Positions 51,559-60,476 of a stretch of DNA of 64,000 nt are shown one piece after another (position 1 is the stretch's first letter; every line of letters starts with the position of its first letter). A model generated the notes under the pieces. That model was not told where the DNA came from. It saw only the letters and a program-made list of their open reading frames with translations, and did no database searches. The position numbers were made by a program, and so were the translations under genes. Source of the stretch: Streptomyces sp. NBC_00443 (GTDB lineage Bacteria > Actinomycetota > Actinomycetes > Streptomycetales > Streptomycetaceae); assembly GCF_036014175.1 (NCBI RefSeq), contig NZ_CP107917.1:7192001-7256000 (forward strand), written 5' to 3'.

Positions 51559-52332
51559 TCAGAGCCTACGAGTGGCCAGTGTCAGCCTGTCGCGCGCATC
51601 GAACAGCGCGTCCTTCACCATCTGCTCGTGCGCGGGCGTCAGCCGTGCCACCGGCACCGAGCAGCTGATCGCGTCGCGGGCCGGCGTGCGGTACGGGATC
51701 GCCACGCCGAAGCAGCGCAGACCGAGGGTGTTCTCCTCGCGGTCGACGGCGAAGCCCTGCTCGCGGACCTGGTGCAGCTCCTCGATGAGCTTCTCGCGGT
51801 CGGTGATCGTGTTCTCGGTCAGCGCGGGGAGCGTCTCCGGGAGCATCTTGCGGACCTGTTCGTCCGTGCAGGTGCTCAGCAGCGCCTTGCCGAGGGAGGT
51901 CGAGTGGGCCGGGAGCCGGCGGCCGACCCGGGTGAAGGGGCGCAGGTAGTGCTGGGACTGGCGGGTGGCCAGGTAGACGACGTTCGTGCCGTCCAGACGG
52001 GCCAGGTGGATCGTCTCGGTCGTGTCGTCCGAGAGGCGGTCCAGCGTCGGTCGCGCCGCCGCGACCACCTCGTCGCCGTCGATGTACGAGGTGCCGACCA
52101 GCAGCGCCCGTACGCCGATGCCGTATCGCGTGCCCGTCGCGTCCGTCTCCACCCAGCCGAGCTCCACGAGCGTGCGCAGCAGCATGTACAGACTCGACTT
52201 GGGGTAGCCGACGGCCTCCTGGACCGCCGCGAGGGAGTGCATACCGGGGCGTCCGGCGAAGTATTCGAGCAGTTCAACCGTCCGTACCGCGGACTTGACC
52301 TGCGCTCCGCCCCCCGTCTCGACAGCCGACAT
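51559..52332 (-). CDS. IclR-family regulator of the semialdehyde dehydrogenase
   Basis: The 257-residue protein has an IclR winged helix (VKSAVRTVELLEYFAGRPGM, AVGYPKSSLYMLLRTLVELG) and an effector domain (GRRLPAHSTSLGKALLSTCT, GFAVDREENTLGLRCFGVAI). ATG 52332 is the first start that keeps the DNA-binding domain; AAGGG precedes it closely. It is divergent from the 2-oxoglutarate-semialdehyde dehydrogenase gene, and an IclR-type dyad lies between them. IclR proteins of this type often sense sugar acids or keto acids, so it probably responds to a uronate-pathway intermediate and may also control udh/kdgD. Confidence 0.9.
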   Translation of the reverse strand: MSAVETGGGAQVKSAVRTVELLEYFAGRPGMHSLAAVQEAVGYPKSSLYMLLRTLVELGWVETDATGTRYGIGVRALLVGTSYIDGDEVVAAARPTLDRLSDDTTETIHLARLDGTNVVYLATRQSQHYLRPFTRVGRRLPAHSTSLGKALLSTCTDEQVRKMLPETLPALTENTITDREKLIEELHQVREQGFAVDREENTLGLRCFGVAIPYRTPARDAISCSVPVARLTPAHEQMVKDALFDARDRLTLATRRL

Positions 52333-52394
52333 CGCCCTTGACCCCTTCGTTCGACGGGAAATAGTCTCCGAAGCATATTCATCATCAGAGACAA

Positions 52395-52412
52395 CGTTCA
52401 GTATATCGAACG
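52395..52412. promoter_or_regulatory. IclR-type operator in divergent promoter region
   Basis: CGTTCAGTATATCGAACG has 5-bp inverted arms (CGTTC and GAACG) around an AT-rich centre, the form of many IclR-family sites. It lies 51-68 bases before the dehydrogenase start and 63-80 from the IclR start, in an unusually AT-rich stretch (52360-52430). Confidence 0.5.
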
Positions 52413-52462
52413 ACCCTGGTGGATGACCCAGTACTGCGGCATTACATGTGGAGGGACCCGCG

Positions 52463-53992
52463 GTGGCAGCAGCACCAGTCTGGAGTGTCGACCCCCGAAC
52501 CGGGAAGCAGCGTGAACAGGTTGCGGTGGAGGCCACAGCCCAGGAGGTGGACGCCGCCGTCCGCGCCGCGCACGCGGTGCGTGGTGCGCTCGCCGACCGC
52601 ACGGTCCGCGCGGCCTTCCTGCGCGGCGCCGCCGACCGGCTCCAGGCCGCCAAGGACCACCTCGTCGAGGCCGCCGACGCCGAGACCGCGCTCGGCCCGG
52701 TCCGCCTCACCGGCGAACTCGCCCGCACCTGCTACCAGCTGAGGGCCTTCGCGGACATCGTCGACGAGGGCGCCTTCCTCGACGTCGTCATCAACCACCC
52801 CGACGACACCGCGACCCCGCCGATCCCGGACCTGCGCCGCTACAAGGTGTCCCTCGGCGTCGTCGCCGTCTACTCGGCCTCCAACTTCCCCTTCGCCTTC
52901 TCCGTCGCCGGCGGCGACACCGCCAGCGCGCTGGCCGCGGGCTGCCCGGTCGTCGTCAAGGCCCACCCCGACCACCCGGCGCTGTCCGAGCTGGTCGCCA
53001 AGGTGCTGCGTACGGCTGCCGCCGAGCACGGCATCCCGGCGGGCGTGGTGGGCCTGGTGCACGGCTTCGAGGCCGGCATCGAGCTGATCAGGCACCCGCT
53101 GGTCACCGCGGCCGGCTTCACCGGTTCGGTACGGGGCGGGCGTGCCCTCTTCGACGCCGCCGCGGGCCGTCCGGTCCCGATCCCCTTCCACGGCGAGCTG
53201 GGCTCCCTGAACCCCGTCGTGATCACCGAGGCCGCCGCCGCCGAGCGGGCCGAGGCCATCGGCACGGGGCTGGCCGGCTCGATGACGCTGGGCGTCGGCC
53301 AGTTCTGTGTGAAGCCCGGGCTCGTGCTCGCGCCGAGCGGTGCGGCGGGTGACCGTCTGCTGAAGACGCTCACGGACGCCGTCAGCGACACCGAGGCGGG
53401 TGTCCTGCTGGACCACCGCATGCGGGACAACTTCATCGCCGGGGTGGCCGAGCGCACCGGACTGCCGGACGTGGAGTCGCCGGTGACTCCGGGGGCGGGC
53501 GGGGAGCACACGGTCAGCGCCGGGTTCCTGACCGTCGCGGCCGAGAAGCTGACCGCCGAGAGCGCGCACGACCTGCTCCTGGAGGAGTGCTTCGGGCCGG
53601 TGACGGTCATCGTCCGCTACGACGACGACGCCCAGGCCCAGGCCGTGCTGTCCCGGCTGCCCGGCAACCTCACGGCGACGGTTCACCTGTCGGCCGAGGA
53701 GACGGCGGGCGAGGGGCGCGGCGCGGAGATCCTCGCGGAGCTGACGCCGCTGGCCGGTCGCGTGCTGGTGAACGGGTGGCCGACGGGTGTCGCCGTGGCG
53801 CCGGCCCAGCATCACGGCGGTCCGTACCCGGCGACGACCTCGACGTCGACGTCGGTGGGCGGCACGGCGATCGAGCGGTGGCTGCGGCCGGTCGCCTATC
53901 AGGGGGCGCCCGAGGCGCTGCTTCCCGCGGAGCTGCGGGACGACAATCCGCTGGGGCTGCCCCGGCGGTTCAACGGCACGCTGGAGCGCTGA
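52463..53992 (+). CDS. 2-oxoglutarate semialdehyde (2,5-dioxovalerate) dehydrogenase
   Basis: The 509-residue aldehyde dehydrogenase matches the semialdehyde-specific group: SASNFPFAFSVAGGDTASAL, catalytic Glu in FHGELGSLNPV, catalytic Cys in GVGQFCVKPGLV and the C-terminal PYPATTSTSTSVGG. It oxidises the KdgD product to 2-oxoglutarate with NADP or NAD, finishing the oxidative uronate (and pentose) pathway. GGAGGG 7 nt before GTG 52463 selects this start over a GTG 15 bases earlier. Though 37 kb from kdgD it is the obvious next enzyme. Confidence 0.92.
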   Translation: MAAAPVWSVDPRTGKQREQVAVEATAQEVDAAVRAAHAVRGALADRTVRAAFLRGAADRLQAAKDHLVEAADAETALGPVRLTGELARTCYQLRAFADIVDEGAFLDVVINHPDDTATPPIPDLRRYKVSLGVVAVYSASNFPFAFSVAGGDTASALAAGCPVVVKAHPDHPALSELVAKVLRTAAAEHGIPAGVVGLVHGFEAGIELIRHPLVTAAGFTGSVRGGRALFDAAAGRPVPIPFHGELGSLNPVVITEAAAAERAEAIGTGLAGSMTLGVGQFCVKPGLVLAPSGAAGDRLLKTLTDAVSDTEAGVLLDHRMRDNFIAGVAERTGLPDVESPVTPGAGGEHTVSAGFLTVAAEKLTAESAHDLLLEECFGPVTVIVRYDDDAQAQAVLSRLPGNLTATVHLSAEETAGEGRGAEILAELTPLAGRVLVNGWPTGVAVAPAQHHGGPYPATTSTSTSVGGTAIERWLRPVAYQGAPEALLPAELRDDNPLGLPRRFNGTLER

Positions 53993-54045
53993 GCGCTTCG
54001 CTGGGAGTGCGGGGGATTCGGCCGTCGTCAGTCTGCGGCGCCGCA

Positions 54046-54075
54046 GTGGCTGGTCGCGCAGTTCCCCGCGCCCCT
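54046..54075. repeat. Interspersed repeat, copy 2
   Basis: Identical over 30 bases to 32405-32434. Here it sits between the dehydrogenase stop and the converging response regulator stop. Confidence 0.75.
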
Positions 54076-54105
54076 GAAGGCGTTGCGGCCGCCGGCATTC
54101 GGGGG

Positions 54106-54768
54106 TCAGTTCGCGTCCGCCTCCAGGCCCGCGTCCCGGGCCAGGAGGGCCGCCTGCACCCTGTTCTCGCAGTCGAGCTTGGTCAGGATGCGGCTGACGT
54201 ACGTCTTCACCGTGGCCTCGCTCATGTGCAGCCGGGCCCCCGCGTCCGCGTTGGACAGGCCCTCGCCCAGCAGGGCCAGTACCTCGCGTTCGCGGGTGGT
54301 CAGGCCGGCCAGCCGGCGGCGGGCCTCCTCCCCGCGCGCGGTCGCGGCGGGGGAGGCGAGGGTGTCCACGACGTGGCGGGTGGCTGCCGGGGACAGATAG
54401 GCGTTGCCGGCCGCCGCCGCCCGCACCGCGTGGATCAGCTCCTGCGGCGCGGAGTCCTTCAGCAGGAAGCCCGCGCCGCCGTGGCCGAGGGCCCGCAGGA
54501 CGTTGTCGCGCTCGCCGAACGTGGTCAGGATCAGCACGCGCACCCCCGGCGCGGCCCGGCCGAGCTCGGCCAGCGCGGTCAGGCCGTCCATCACCGGCAT
54601 CTGGATGTCCAGCAGGGCCACGTCGACCGCGGTGCTCCGGGCGGTCTCCACCGCCGCCCGGCCGTCCGCCGCCTCGGCGACGACGTCGATGTCGTCGGCC
54701 GAGGTGAGGATCATCCTGATGCCGGCCCGGATGAGCGGCTCGTCGTCGGCGACGAGGACCCGGATCAC
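54106..54768 (-). CDS. LuxR-type (NarL) response regulator
   Basis: The 220-residue protein has a receiver domain (MIRVLVADDEPLIRAG; phosphoacceptor Asp in VALLDIQMPVMDG) and a LuxR DNA-binding domain (TTREREVLALLGEGLSNAD, SEATVKTYVSRILTKL). It is transcribed 93 bases after the kinase gene at 54862-56586 and is its evident partner. The gap between them contains nothing recognisable. Target genes are unknown. Confidence 0.92.
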   Translation of the reverse strand: MIRVLVADDEPLIRAGIRMILTSADDIDVVAEAADGRAAVETARSTAVDVALLDIQMPVMDGLTALAELGRAAPGVRVLILTTFGERDNVLRALGHGGAGFLLKDSAPQELIHAVRAAAAGNAYLSPAATRHVVDTLASPAATARGEEARRRLAGLTTREREVLALLGEGLSNADAGARLHMSEATVKTYVSRILTKLDCENRVQAALLARDAGLEADAN

Positions 54769-54861
54769 GCGGCCTCCTGCACGGTGTCGGTGTGATGAGC
54801 GGATGGCAGAGCCCCGCCATCATGCCCGATCCGGTCACCCGTGCGATCTGGTTGCCGCCGT

Positions 54862-56586
54862 TCAGATCTTGCCCTTGTAGGACTCCTTGGCGACCAGCTT
54901 CCCGTCGCGGAAGCAGAACCGGTAGACGATGTCGTCGTCGATGTCCAGATAGTGACGGCACGTCGCGCCCTCGGGCAGCGGCGGGCCGTTCTTCTCCTGG
55001 CCGTCGGTGAGCAGGGAACTGCCCTCCGGCAGCTTGGCCTTCACATCCTTCTCGGCGTCGCCGACCTTCGCGGACTTGTACACGCTCGGCGATATGGTGC
55101 CGCTCTCCACCTCGTCGAACAGCGCCATCAACCCCCAGGCCCCGAGGCCGAGAACGCCCACGACGAGGACGACGGAGGTGATGGCACAGCCGAGGGCGAC
55201 CTTCTTCTTGCTGCTCATGATGGCGGCGAACTCCCCTTGCGGATCGGAACGGTCGAAGACCACTCCACCGTCGCCCGCCGCGCCCCCGCCGAACTGCCCC
55301 CGAAAGTCGTCGTCCGGGGAGACGGAGGTCGCGCCGTCCTGGCGCGGCAGGGTCTCCCCACCGCCGTAGGGCAGCACACCGGCGAGGCGGAAACCGCCGT
55401 CGGGGCCGGGGCCGGTGTGCACCATGCCGCCGACCAGCCGGGCCCTCTCCCGCAGGCCCGCCAGGCCCTGGCCGCCGCTGACCGCAGGTGGGCCCGCCGG
55501 TGCCCCGGCCGGCACGGGTCCGTTGGACACCTCGACCAGCAGGCTGTCGGGTTCGTAGCGCAGCGCCACCGTGATCGGGGCGCCCGGCGCATGCTTGTGC
55601 GCGTTGGTCAGCCCCTCCTGGGCGATGCGGTACGCCGCGTGGTCGGCGGCCGGCGCCAGGGGACGTACGGTGCCGGAGCGGTGCAGCTCGATCGCCGCGC
55701 CCGCGGCCCGCGACGCCTCGACGAGACCGTCGACGGCGGCCGCCACGCGGGCCGTCGGAGGCTCGGCGTCGCCCGGGTCCTGCCGCTGCCCGGCAGGCGC
55801 CTCGACGCCGTCCCGCAGGATGCCCACCGCCTCGCGCAGCTCCCGCATCGCGGCCCTGGAGGCCTCCCGGAGGATGCCCACCCCTTCCCGCTGCCGTTCG
55901 CCCAGCTCCGGGTCCACCTCCAGCGCACCGGTGTGCACGGCGATCAGGGCGAGCTGGTGGCCGAGGCTGTCGTGCATGTCCTGGGCGATGCGCTGCCGTT
56001 CCAGGAGGCGGGCCTGCCGCGCCACCATCGCCTGCTCGCGCACCAGCTGGGCGTTGTGCCGCTGCAGCGCGTCGAGCAGCGCGTGCCGCTGGGCGCGATA
56101 GCGGGAGGCGAGACCCGGCACGATCACCAGCGCCAGAAACGTGCCCGCTGCCAGCGCGGCCGTCATGAGCAGCGACAGCCGGATCTCCTCGTCGGCCGCG
56201 CTGCGGACGCCCACGGCGAGGTAGAGGACGAATCCCGCGGCGTACGCGGCCAGCGCCCGCCCGGGACGCATGATGCGGCTGCCCGCCGACCAGCTCGCGT
56301 ACATCAGCAGCGGCGCCGCGCCGCCCACCGCACCGGCCATGGCCGACGAGACGAGCAGCACCGTCGCCGGCAGCGAGCGGCGGGCCAGCGACAGTACGGC
56401 GACGAACAGGGCCACGGCGACGCCCCGCGCTCCGAATCCGGCATCACCGTCGAAGAGGCCCGCCGTCGCGGAGAGCACGACGGTGAGCACGGCCTCCCCG
56501 ATGATCCGCTTACGGGGCCACGGGGAGGCGGCGGCGAGCCGGGCGCGAAGCGGCCGGCCGGTACGGGGTGTCAGGCTTGCGTCCAC
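54862..56586 (-). CDS. Histidine kinase with C-terminal membrane extension
   Basis: The 574-residue protein has about five N-terminal membrane segments, a dimerisation helix with phosphoacceptor His near residue 205 (RIAQDMHDSLGHQLALI) and an ATPase domain (EGLTNAHKHAPG, GGQGLAGLRERARLVGG) ending near 415. Unusually it continues without a stop through a Gly/Asp-rich linker into MSSKKKVALGCAITSVV at residue 457, another membrane segment and about 90 outside residues (SYKGKI at the end) with two cysteines. The tail could be a fused sensor or a small membrane protein joined by loss of a stop. GTG 56586 is the best start. Confidence 0.85.
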   Translation of the reverse strand: MDASLTPRTGRPLRARLAAASPWPRKRIIGEAVLTVVLSATAGLFDGDAGFGARGVAVALFVAVLSLARRSLPATVLLVSSAMAGAVGGAAPLLMYASWSAGSRIMRPGRALAAYAAGFVLYLAVGVRSAADEEIRLSLLMTAALAAGTFLALVIVPGLASRYRAQRHALLDALQRHNAQLVREQAMVARQARLLERQRIAQDMHDSLGHQLALIAVHTGALEVDPELGERQREGVGILREASRAAMRELREAVGILRDGVEAPAGQRQDPGDAEPPTARVAAAVDGLVEASRAAGAAIELHRSGTVRPLAPAADHAAYRIAQEGLTNAHKHAPGAPITVALRYEPDSLLVEVSNGPVPAGAPAGPPAVSGGQGLAGLRERARLVGGMVHTGPGPDGGFRLAGVLPYGGGETLPRQDGATSVSPDDDFRGQFGGGAAGDGGVVFDRSDPQGEFAAIMSSKKKVALGCAITSVVLVVGVLGLGAWGLMALFDEVESGTISPSVYKSAKVGDAEKDVKAKLPEGSSLLTDGQEKNGPPLPEGATCRHYLDIDDDIVYRFCFRDGKLVAKESYKGKI

Positions 56587-56803
56587 GCGCAGACGATAGA
56601 CAGCCGCCCCCCGCGGCCCGCATCCGCCCTTCGGCGCACCCGCGAACGACGAAAGTGAACACCCGGTCCCCGCCGCAGCCGTCATCTTTGGTCGCTGCGG
56701 AAGACGACTTACGGAGACTGCCCCGGGCCGGGTCGCGCGGTGAGGATGGCTGCGCCGGACGACGGAGCCGGCGGCAGGGACCACCGGCTCGGGGAGCGGA
56801 ACA

Positions 56804-57400
56804 GTGGACAGTGCACGACAGCAGGCGAACGAGCGGTTCACCGTCCGGCAGAAGACCACCTTCATGATCAACCGGTACGTCGTGGCCGAGACGCTGCCCG
56901 ACGGCTCCGAAGGCCGGGTCCTCGCCTTCGCCGAGCAGAAGCGGATGACGCTCAAAGAGCGGATGACCTTCTACACCGACGAGTCCAAGGACCGCGTCCT
57001 GTTCACCGCCCAGGCCCGTCAGGTCCTCGACGTCGGCGCCGTCTACGACGTGCGGGACGGGGCGGACAACCCCGTCGGCACGTTCCGCAAGAAGTTCGCC
57101 GCCTCCTTGCTGCGCTCGACATGGGAGCTGGACCAGCCGGGCTCGGTCGCGGCCGTCGGGCAGGAGCGCAACCGGGTCGTGGCCGTACTGCGCCGGGTCT
57201 GGGAGCTGCTGCCGCTCGACCTGGTGCCGTTCGTGTGGCCGTACCACTTCGACTTCACCTCGGGCGACAAGCAGGTGATGAGCGTCGACAAGAAGATCGG
57301 GCTGCGCGACCGCTATCTCGTCGACGTGGCCTCGCCCGATCTCGACCTGCGTCTCGCCATCGCCCAGGCCGTGGCCCTGGACGCCCTCCAGTCGCGCTGA
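56804..57400 (+). CDS. LURP-one/tubby-like C-terminal fold protein
   Basis: The 198-residue protein resembles the LURP-one-related family (tubby C-terminal-like barrel around a central helix): FTVRQKTTFMINRYVVAE at the start and KKIGLRDRYLVDVASPDLDL near the end, with the hydrophobic helix LRLAIAQAVALDAL. Plant members respond to pathogens; bacterial ones have no assigned function, though phospholipid-scramblase-like membrane binding has been suggested. A GGGGAG ribosome site precedes GTG 56804. It is divergent from the kinase gene and followed by a DUF1349 gene. Confidence 0.8.
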   Translation: MDSARQQANERFTVRQKTTFMINRYVVAETLPDGSEGRVLAFAEQKRMTLKERMTFYTDESKDRVLFTAQARQVLDVGAVYDVRDGADNPVGTFRKKFAASLLRSTWELDQPGSVAAVGQERNRVVAVLRRVWELLPLDLVPFVWPYHFDFTSGDKQVMSVDKKIGLRDRYLVDVASPDLDLRLAIAQAVALDALQSR

Positions 57401-57453
57401 CCGGGACCACCCTGGGGCCCCCGCCGCCGGGCCCAGCCTGGAAGAATCCCGCC

Positions 57454-58062
57454 ATGGACCTGAAACTCCCCGAACTGCCTTTCCCGCTGCGCACCTACGG
57501 CCCCGACGGCCACTGGTCCTACGAGGACGGCATGCTCTCCGGCTGGGCCGGCGCCCGGCAGGACCGTTTCGTGCCGCCCACCGGGGAGGCCCTGGACGCC
57601 GCCTCCGACGCGCCCCGGCTGCTCGGCGCGCCCGAGGGCGACTTCCAGCTGATCGCCCGCGTCACCGTCGGATTCGCGGGCGCCTTCGATGCCGGCGTCC
57701 TCTACGTCCACGTCGGCGAGCGGGCCTGGGCCAAGCTGTGCCTGGAGAACTCCCCGGACGTGCCCACCGTCTGCACCGTCGTCACCCGGGGCCACTCCGA
57801 CGACGCCAACTCCTTCACCGTGGAGGGGAGTTCGGTGTGGCTGCGGGTGAGCAGGACCGGCCGCGCCTTCGCCTTCCACGCCTCCCGCGACGGCGAGCGG
57901 TGGACCTTCGTCCGCCTCTTCACCCTCGGCGACGAGGAGGAGACCGGCGCGGCCCTCGTCGGCTTCATGACGCAGTCACCGATGGGGGAGGGGTGCGTGG
58001 TGACGTACGACCACCTCGAGTTCAGGCCCGACTGGCCGAAGGACCTGCGAGACGGAAGCTGA
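57454..58062 (+). CDS. DUF1349 protein, concanavalin A-like fold
   Basis: The 202-residue protein matches DUF1349/RegB-type proteins: DGMLSGWAGARQDRFVPP near the N-terminus, FQLIARVTVGFAGAFDAGVL in the middle, and a C-terminal LVGFMTQSPMGEGCVVTYDH. The fold is a jelly roll related to laminin-G/concanavalin A sugar-binding domains, but no catalytic residue is known. It lacks a signal peptide. It lies 53 bases after the LURP-like gene and its last 41 bases overlap the end of the converging MFS gene. Confidence 0.85.
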   Translation: MDLKLPELPFPLRTYGPDGHWSYEDGMLSGWAGARQDRFVPPTGEALDAASDAPRLLGAPEGDFQLIARVTVGFAGAFDAGVLYVHVGERAWAKLCLENSPDVPTVCTVVTRGHSDDANSFTVEGSSVWLRVSRTGRAFAFHASRDGERWTFVRLFTLGDEEETGAALVGFMTQSPMGEGCVVTYDHLEFRPDWPKDLRDGS

Positions 58063-59409
58063 GCAGACCCGTCACCGTGAGCAGGGCCGCGCTGATTCCC
58101 AGACTCAGCCGCATCCCCGCCACGAAATCGCCGGAGATCAGCGCCCCGAAGACGGCGATGCCCAGCGCCCCGGCCATCTGCCGCGCCGCGTTGAGCACGC
58201 CGGCCGCCAGGCCCGCCCGGGCGGCGGGTACGGCGTCCATCATGGCCGCGGTGAGCGGCGGCACCGTCAGCGCGCAGCCCAGCGCCATGGGGACGAGGAG
58301 CAGGGCCACCAGCGTCGGAGGCGTGTCGGCGTCGACGTACAGCATCGCGAGCAGGCCCGCGACGGCCAGACCCTGCCCCACCAGCATGGGCAGCCGCGCT
58401 CCGTGGCGTCCCGCGAGCTTGCCGGCCACCACGTTCGTCACCGCGATCAGGCCCGTCATCGGCAGGAACATCAACCCGGCCTGGAGCGCCGAACGGTCCT
58501 GTACCTGCTGGAAGAAGAGCGAGAAGACGAACACCATGCTGTAGAAGGCCACGCTGACGGCCGCTCCCGCGGCGACGGTCACCGCGACGGTCCGGTCGCG
58601 GAACAGGCTCAGCGGGACGACCGGGTGCGGGTGACGTGCCTCGACCCGGAGGAACGCCACCACCGCCGCCACGGCCACCGCCAGCGCCGCCCAGCCCGCC
58701 GTCCCGCCCTCGATCACCGCGAACGTCAGCGCCGTGAGCGCCACCACGGCCGTCACCTGTCCGGGCAGGTCCAGCGGTGCCGGACGGCGTTGCGAGCGCG
58801 GGGCGCGCAGCAGCAGCACGAGGATCAGCGCGCCGACGGGAAGGTTCACGAAGAAGATCCCCGCCAGTCCCAGGCCGTGGTCAGCGCACCGCCCGCCACC
58901 GGACCCAGCGCCACCGCCGCCGAACCGCCCGCCGCCCACGCGGCCACCGCACGGGCGCGCCGCGCCGGATCGGCGTACGCCTGCCGCACCAGCGCCAGCG
59001 AGGCCGGCAGTACGACGGCCGCCGCCACGCCCTGCACCATCCGCGCGCCGATCAGCGCCGGCAGGTTCGGCGCCAGACCGCAGGCCGCCGAGGCGAGCGT
59101 GAACACGGCGGCGCCGATCGCGTAGGCCCGGCTCGCCCCCACCCGGTCCGAGAACGCACCGGTGGACAGCATCAGCGCGGCGAAGGCCAGGGTGTAGGCG
59201 TCCACCACCCACTGGAGGCCGGACATTCCGCCCCCGAGAGAGGAACCGATCGCGGGCAGGGCCACGTTCACGATGGACGCGTCGAGGCAGACCAGCGCGA
59301 AGCCGAGGAGCCCGGCGGTGAGGGTGAGCGCGGAGGAGGGCCTCTTGGGCCCCAACCCGCCGGGGGAAAGGGCGAGTTCATCGCCCTTGAGGGTCTGGTT
59401 CGTGGACAT
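58022..59409 (-). CDS. EmrB/QacA-type multidrug MFS exporter, frameshifted
   Basis: The N-terminal half (STNQTLKGDELAL, LTAGLLGFALVCLDASIVNV, WVVDAYTLAFAALMLSTGAF) and the C-terminal half (IFFVNLPVGALILVLLLRAP onward) are in different frames, joined around 58858-58862 at a GGGG run. Restoring one base makes the classic segment ALTTAWDWRxIFFVNLPVG and a 462-residue, 14-helix DHA2 exporter using the proton gradient. ATG 59409 is taken as start; an in-frame ATG nine bases earlier is possible. It is divergent from a GlxA-type regulator, its probable controller. Confidence 0.8.
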
Positions 59410-59438
59410 GCCCTCCATGCTGCGGATCCGCGCCGTCG

Positions 59439-59445
59439 TACAGTA
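59439..59445. promoter_or_regulatory. Overlapping divergent -10 elements
   Basis: TACAGTA reads as TACAGT on the plus strand and TACTGT on the minus strand, each correctly placed (36-42 and 30-36 bases) to serve the GlxA-type gene and the MFS gene. No good -35 boxes are visible, consistent with activator dependence. Confidence 0.35.
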
Positions 59446-59480
59446 GTGGCCGGAACGCCATGCACCCGGAGGTTCTGGCC

Positions 59481-60476
59481 ATGCCCCAGCCGCGCGCCCC
59501 GCACCGCATCGCCGTCGTCGCACCGTCGCCGGTCTCGATGTTCAACCTCGCCATCCCAGAGATGCTGTTCGGCAAGGTCGAGGTGGCCGGGCGGCCGGGC
59601 TACGAGGTGGTCATCTGCGCGGCCGAACCGGGACCGGTGCCCACCAGCGGCGGGCTCGACCTGTACGTACGGCACGGACTCGACGCCGTTCGGGAGGCTG
59701 ACACCGTGCTCGTCGCCGGGACCGGGGAACCCTTCGAGCCGGAGTCACGGATCGTCACCGCCGTGCGCGAGGCGGCCGACGCCGGCAAGCGGATCGCGTC
59801 CCTGTGCACCGGCGCCTTCCAACTCGCCGAGGCGGGCCTGCTGCACGGGCGCCGGGCCACGACGTACTGGGCGCACGCCGAGGAGCTGCGCCGCCGGTAC
59901 CCGCACGTCGACCTGCGGGGCGATGTGCTCTACGTGCAGGACGGGCCGTACGTGACGTCCTCCGGCTACGCCGCCGGCATCGACCTGTGCCTGCACATCA
60001 TCCGCAGCGACTACGGCGCCGCCGTCGCCAACGAGGTCGCCCGCCGAGCCCTCGTCGCGCCCGTACGGCCGGGCGGCCAGACCCAGTTCACCCAGACCCC
60101 GCTGCCGCCCGAGCGTGGCACCGCCTGCGCCGACACCCGCGGCTGGGCCATGCGCAACCTCGACAAGCCGCTCACCCTCACCGACCTGGCCCGCCACGCC
60201 GGCGTCAGCGTGCGCACCCTCACCCGCCGGTTCCACGCCGAGAGCGGGGTGAGCCCGCTGCAGTGGCTGCTCCACCAGCGCATCGAGCGCGCCAAGGAGC
60301 TGCTGGAGACCACCGCCCTGCCCATGGACCAGGTGGCCCGCGCCTGCGGCCTGGGCACGGCCGACTCGCTGCGGGGGCATCTGGTCCGCCGTACCGGACT
60401 GACGCCGAGCGGCTACCGGGCGCAGTTCAGCCGGCTCGGAACCGGGGCGGCCGAGGGCACGTCCTCGGTTGCATGA
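59481..60476 (+). CDS. GlxA-family (DJ-1/PfpI plus AraC) regulator
   Basis: The 331-residue protein joins an N-terminal DJ-1/PfpI-like domain (IAVVAPSPVSMFNLAIPEML; IASLCTGAFQLAEAGLL with the conserved cysteine position) to a C-terminal AraC double helix-turn-helix (LTDLARHAGVSVRTLTRRFH, MDQVARACGLGTADSLRGHL). Such proteins activate genes in response to small metabolites. ATG 59481 with GGAGG upstream is preferred; ATG 59460 would add seven residues. It is divergent from an EmrB exporter and overlaps the following GNAT gene by 4 nt. Confidence 0.9.
   Translation: MPQPRAPHRIAVVAPSPVSMFNLAIPEMLFGKVEVAGRPGYEVVICAAEPGPVPTSGGLDLYVRHGLDAVREADTVLVAGTGEPFEPESRIVTAVREAADAGKRIASLCTGAFQLAEAGLLHGRRATTYWAHAEELRRRYPHVDLRGDVLYVQDGPYVTSSGYAAGIDLCLHIIRSDYGAAVANEVARRALVAPVRPGGQTQFTQTPLPPERGTACADTRGWAMRNLDKPLTLTDLARHAGVSVRTLTRRFHAESGVSPLQWLLHQRIERAKELLETTALPMDQVARACGLGTADSLRGHLVRRTGLTPSGYRAQFSRLGTGAAEGTSSVA

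Noticed and set aside
52442..54961. 839-codon open frame on the minus strand
   Set aside because: It covers the semialdehyde dehydrogenase, which has complete family motifs on the plus strand. The antisense product is Arg/Gly/Pro-rich, typical of shadow frames in very GC-rich DNA.
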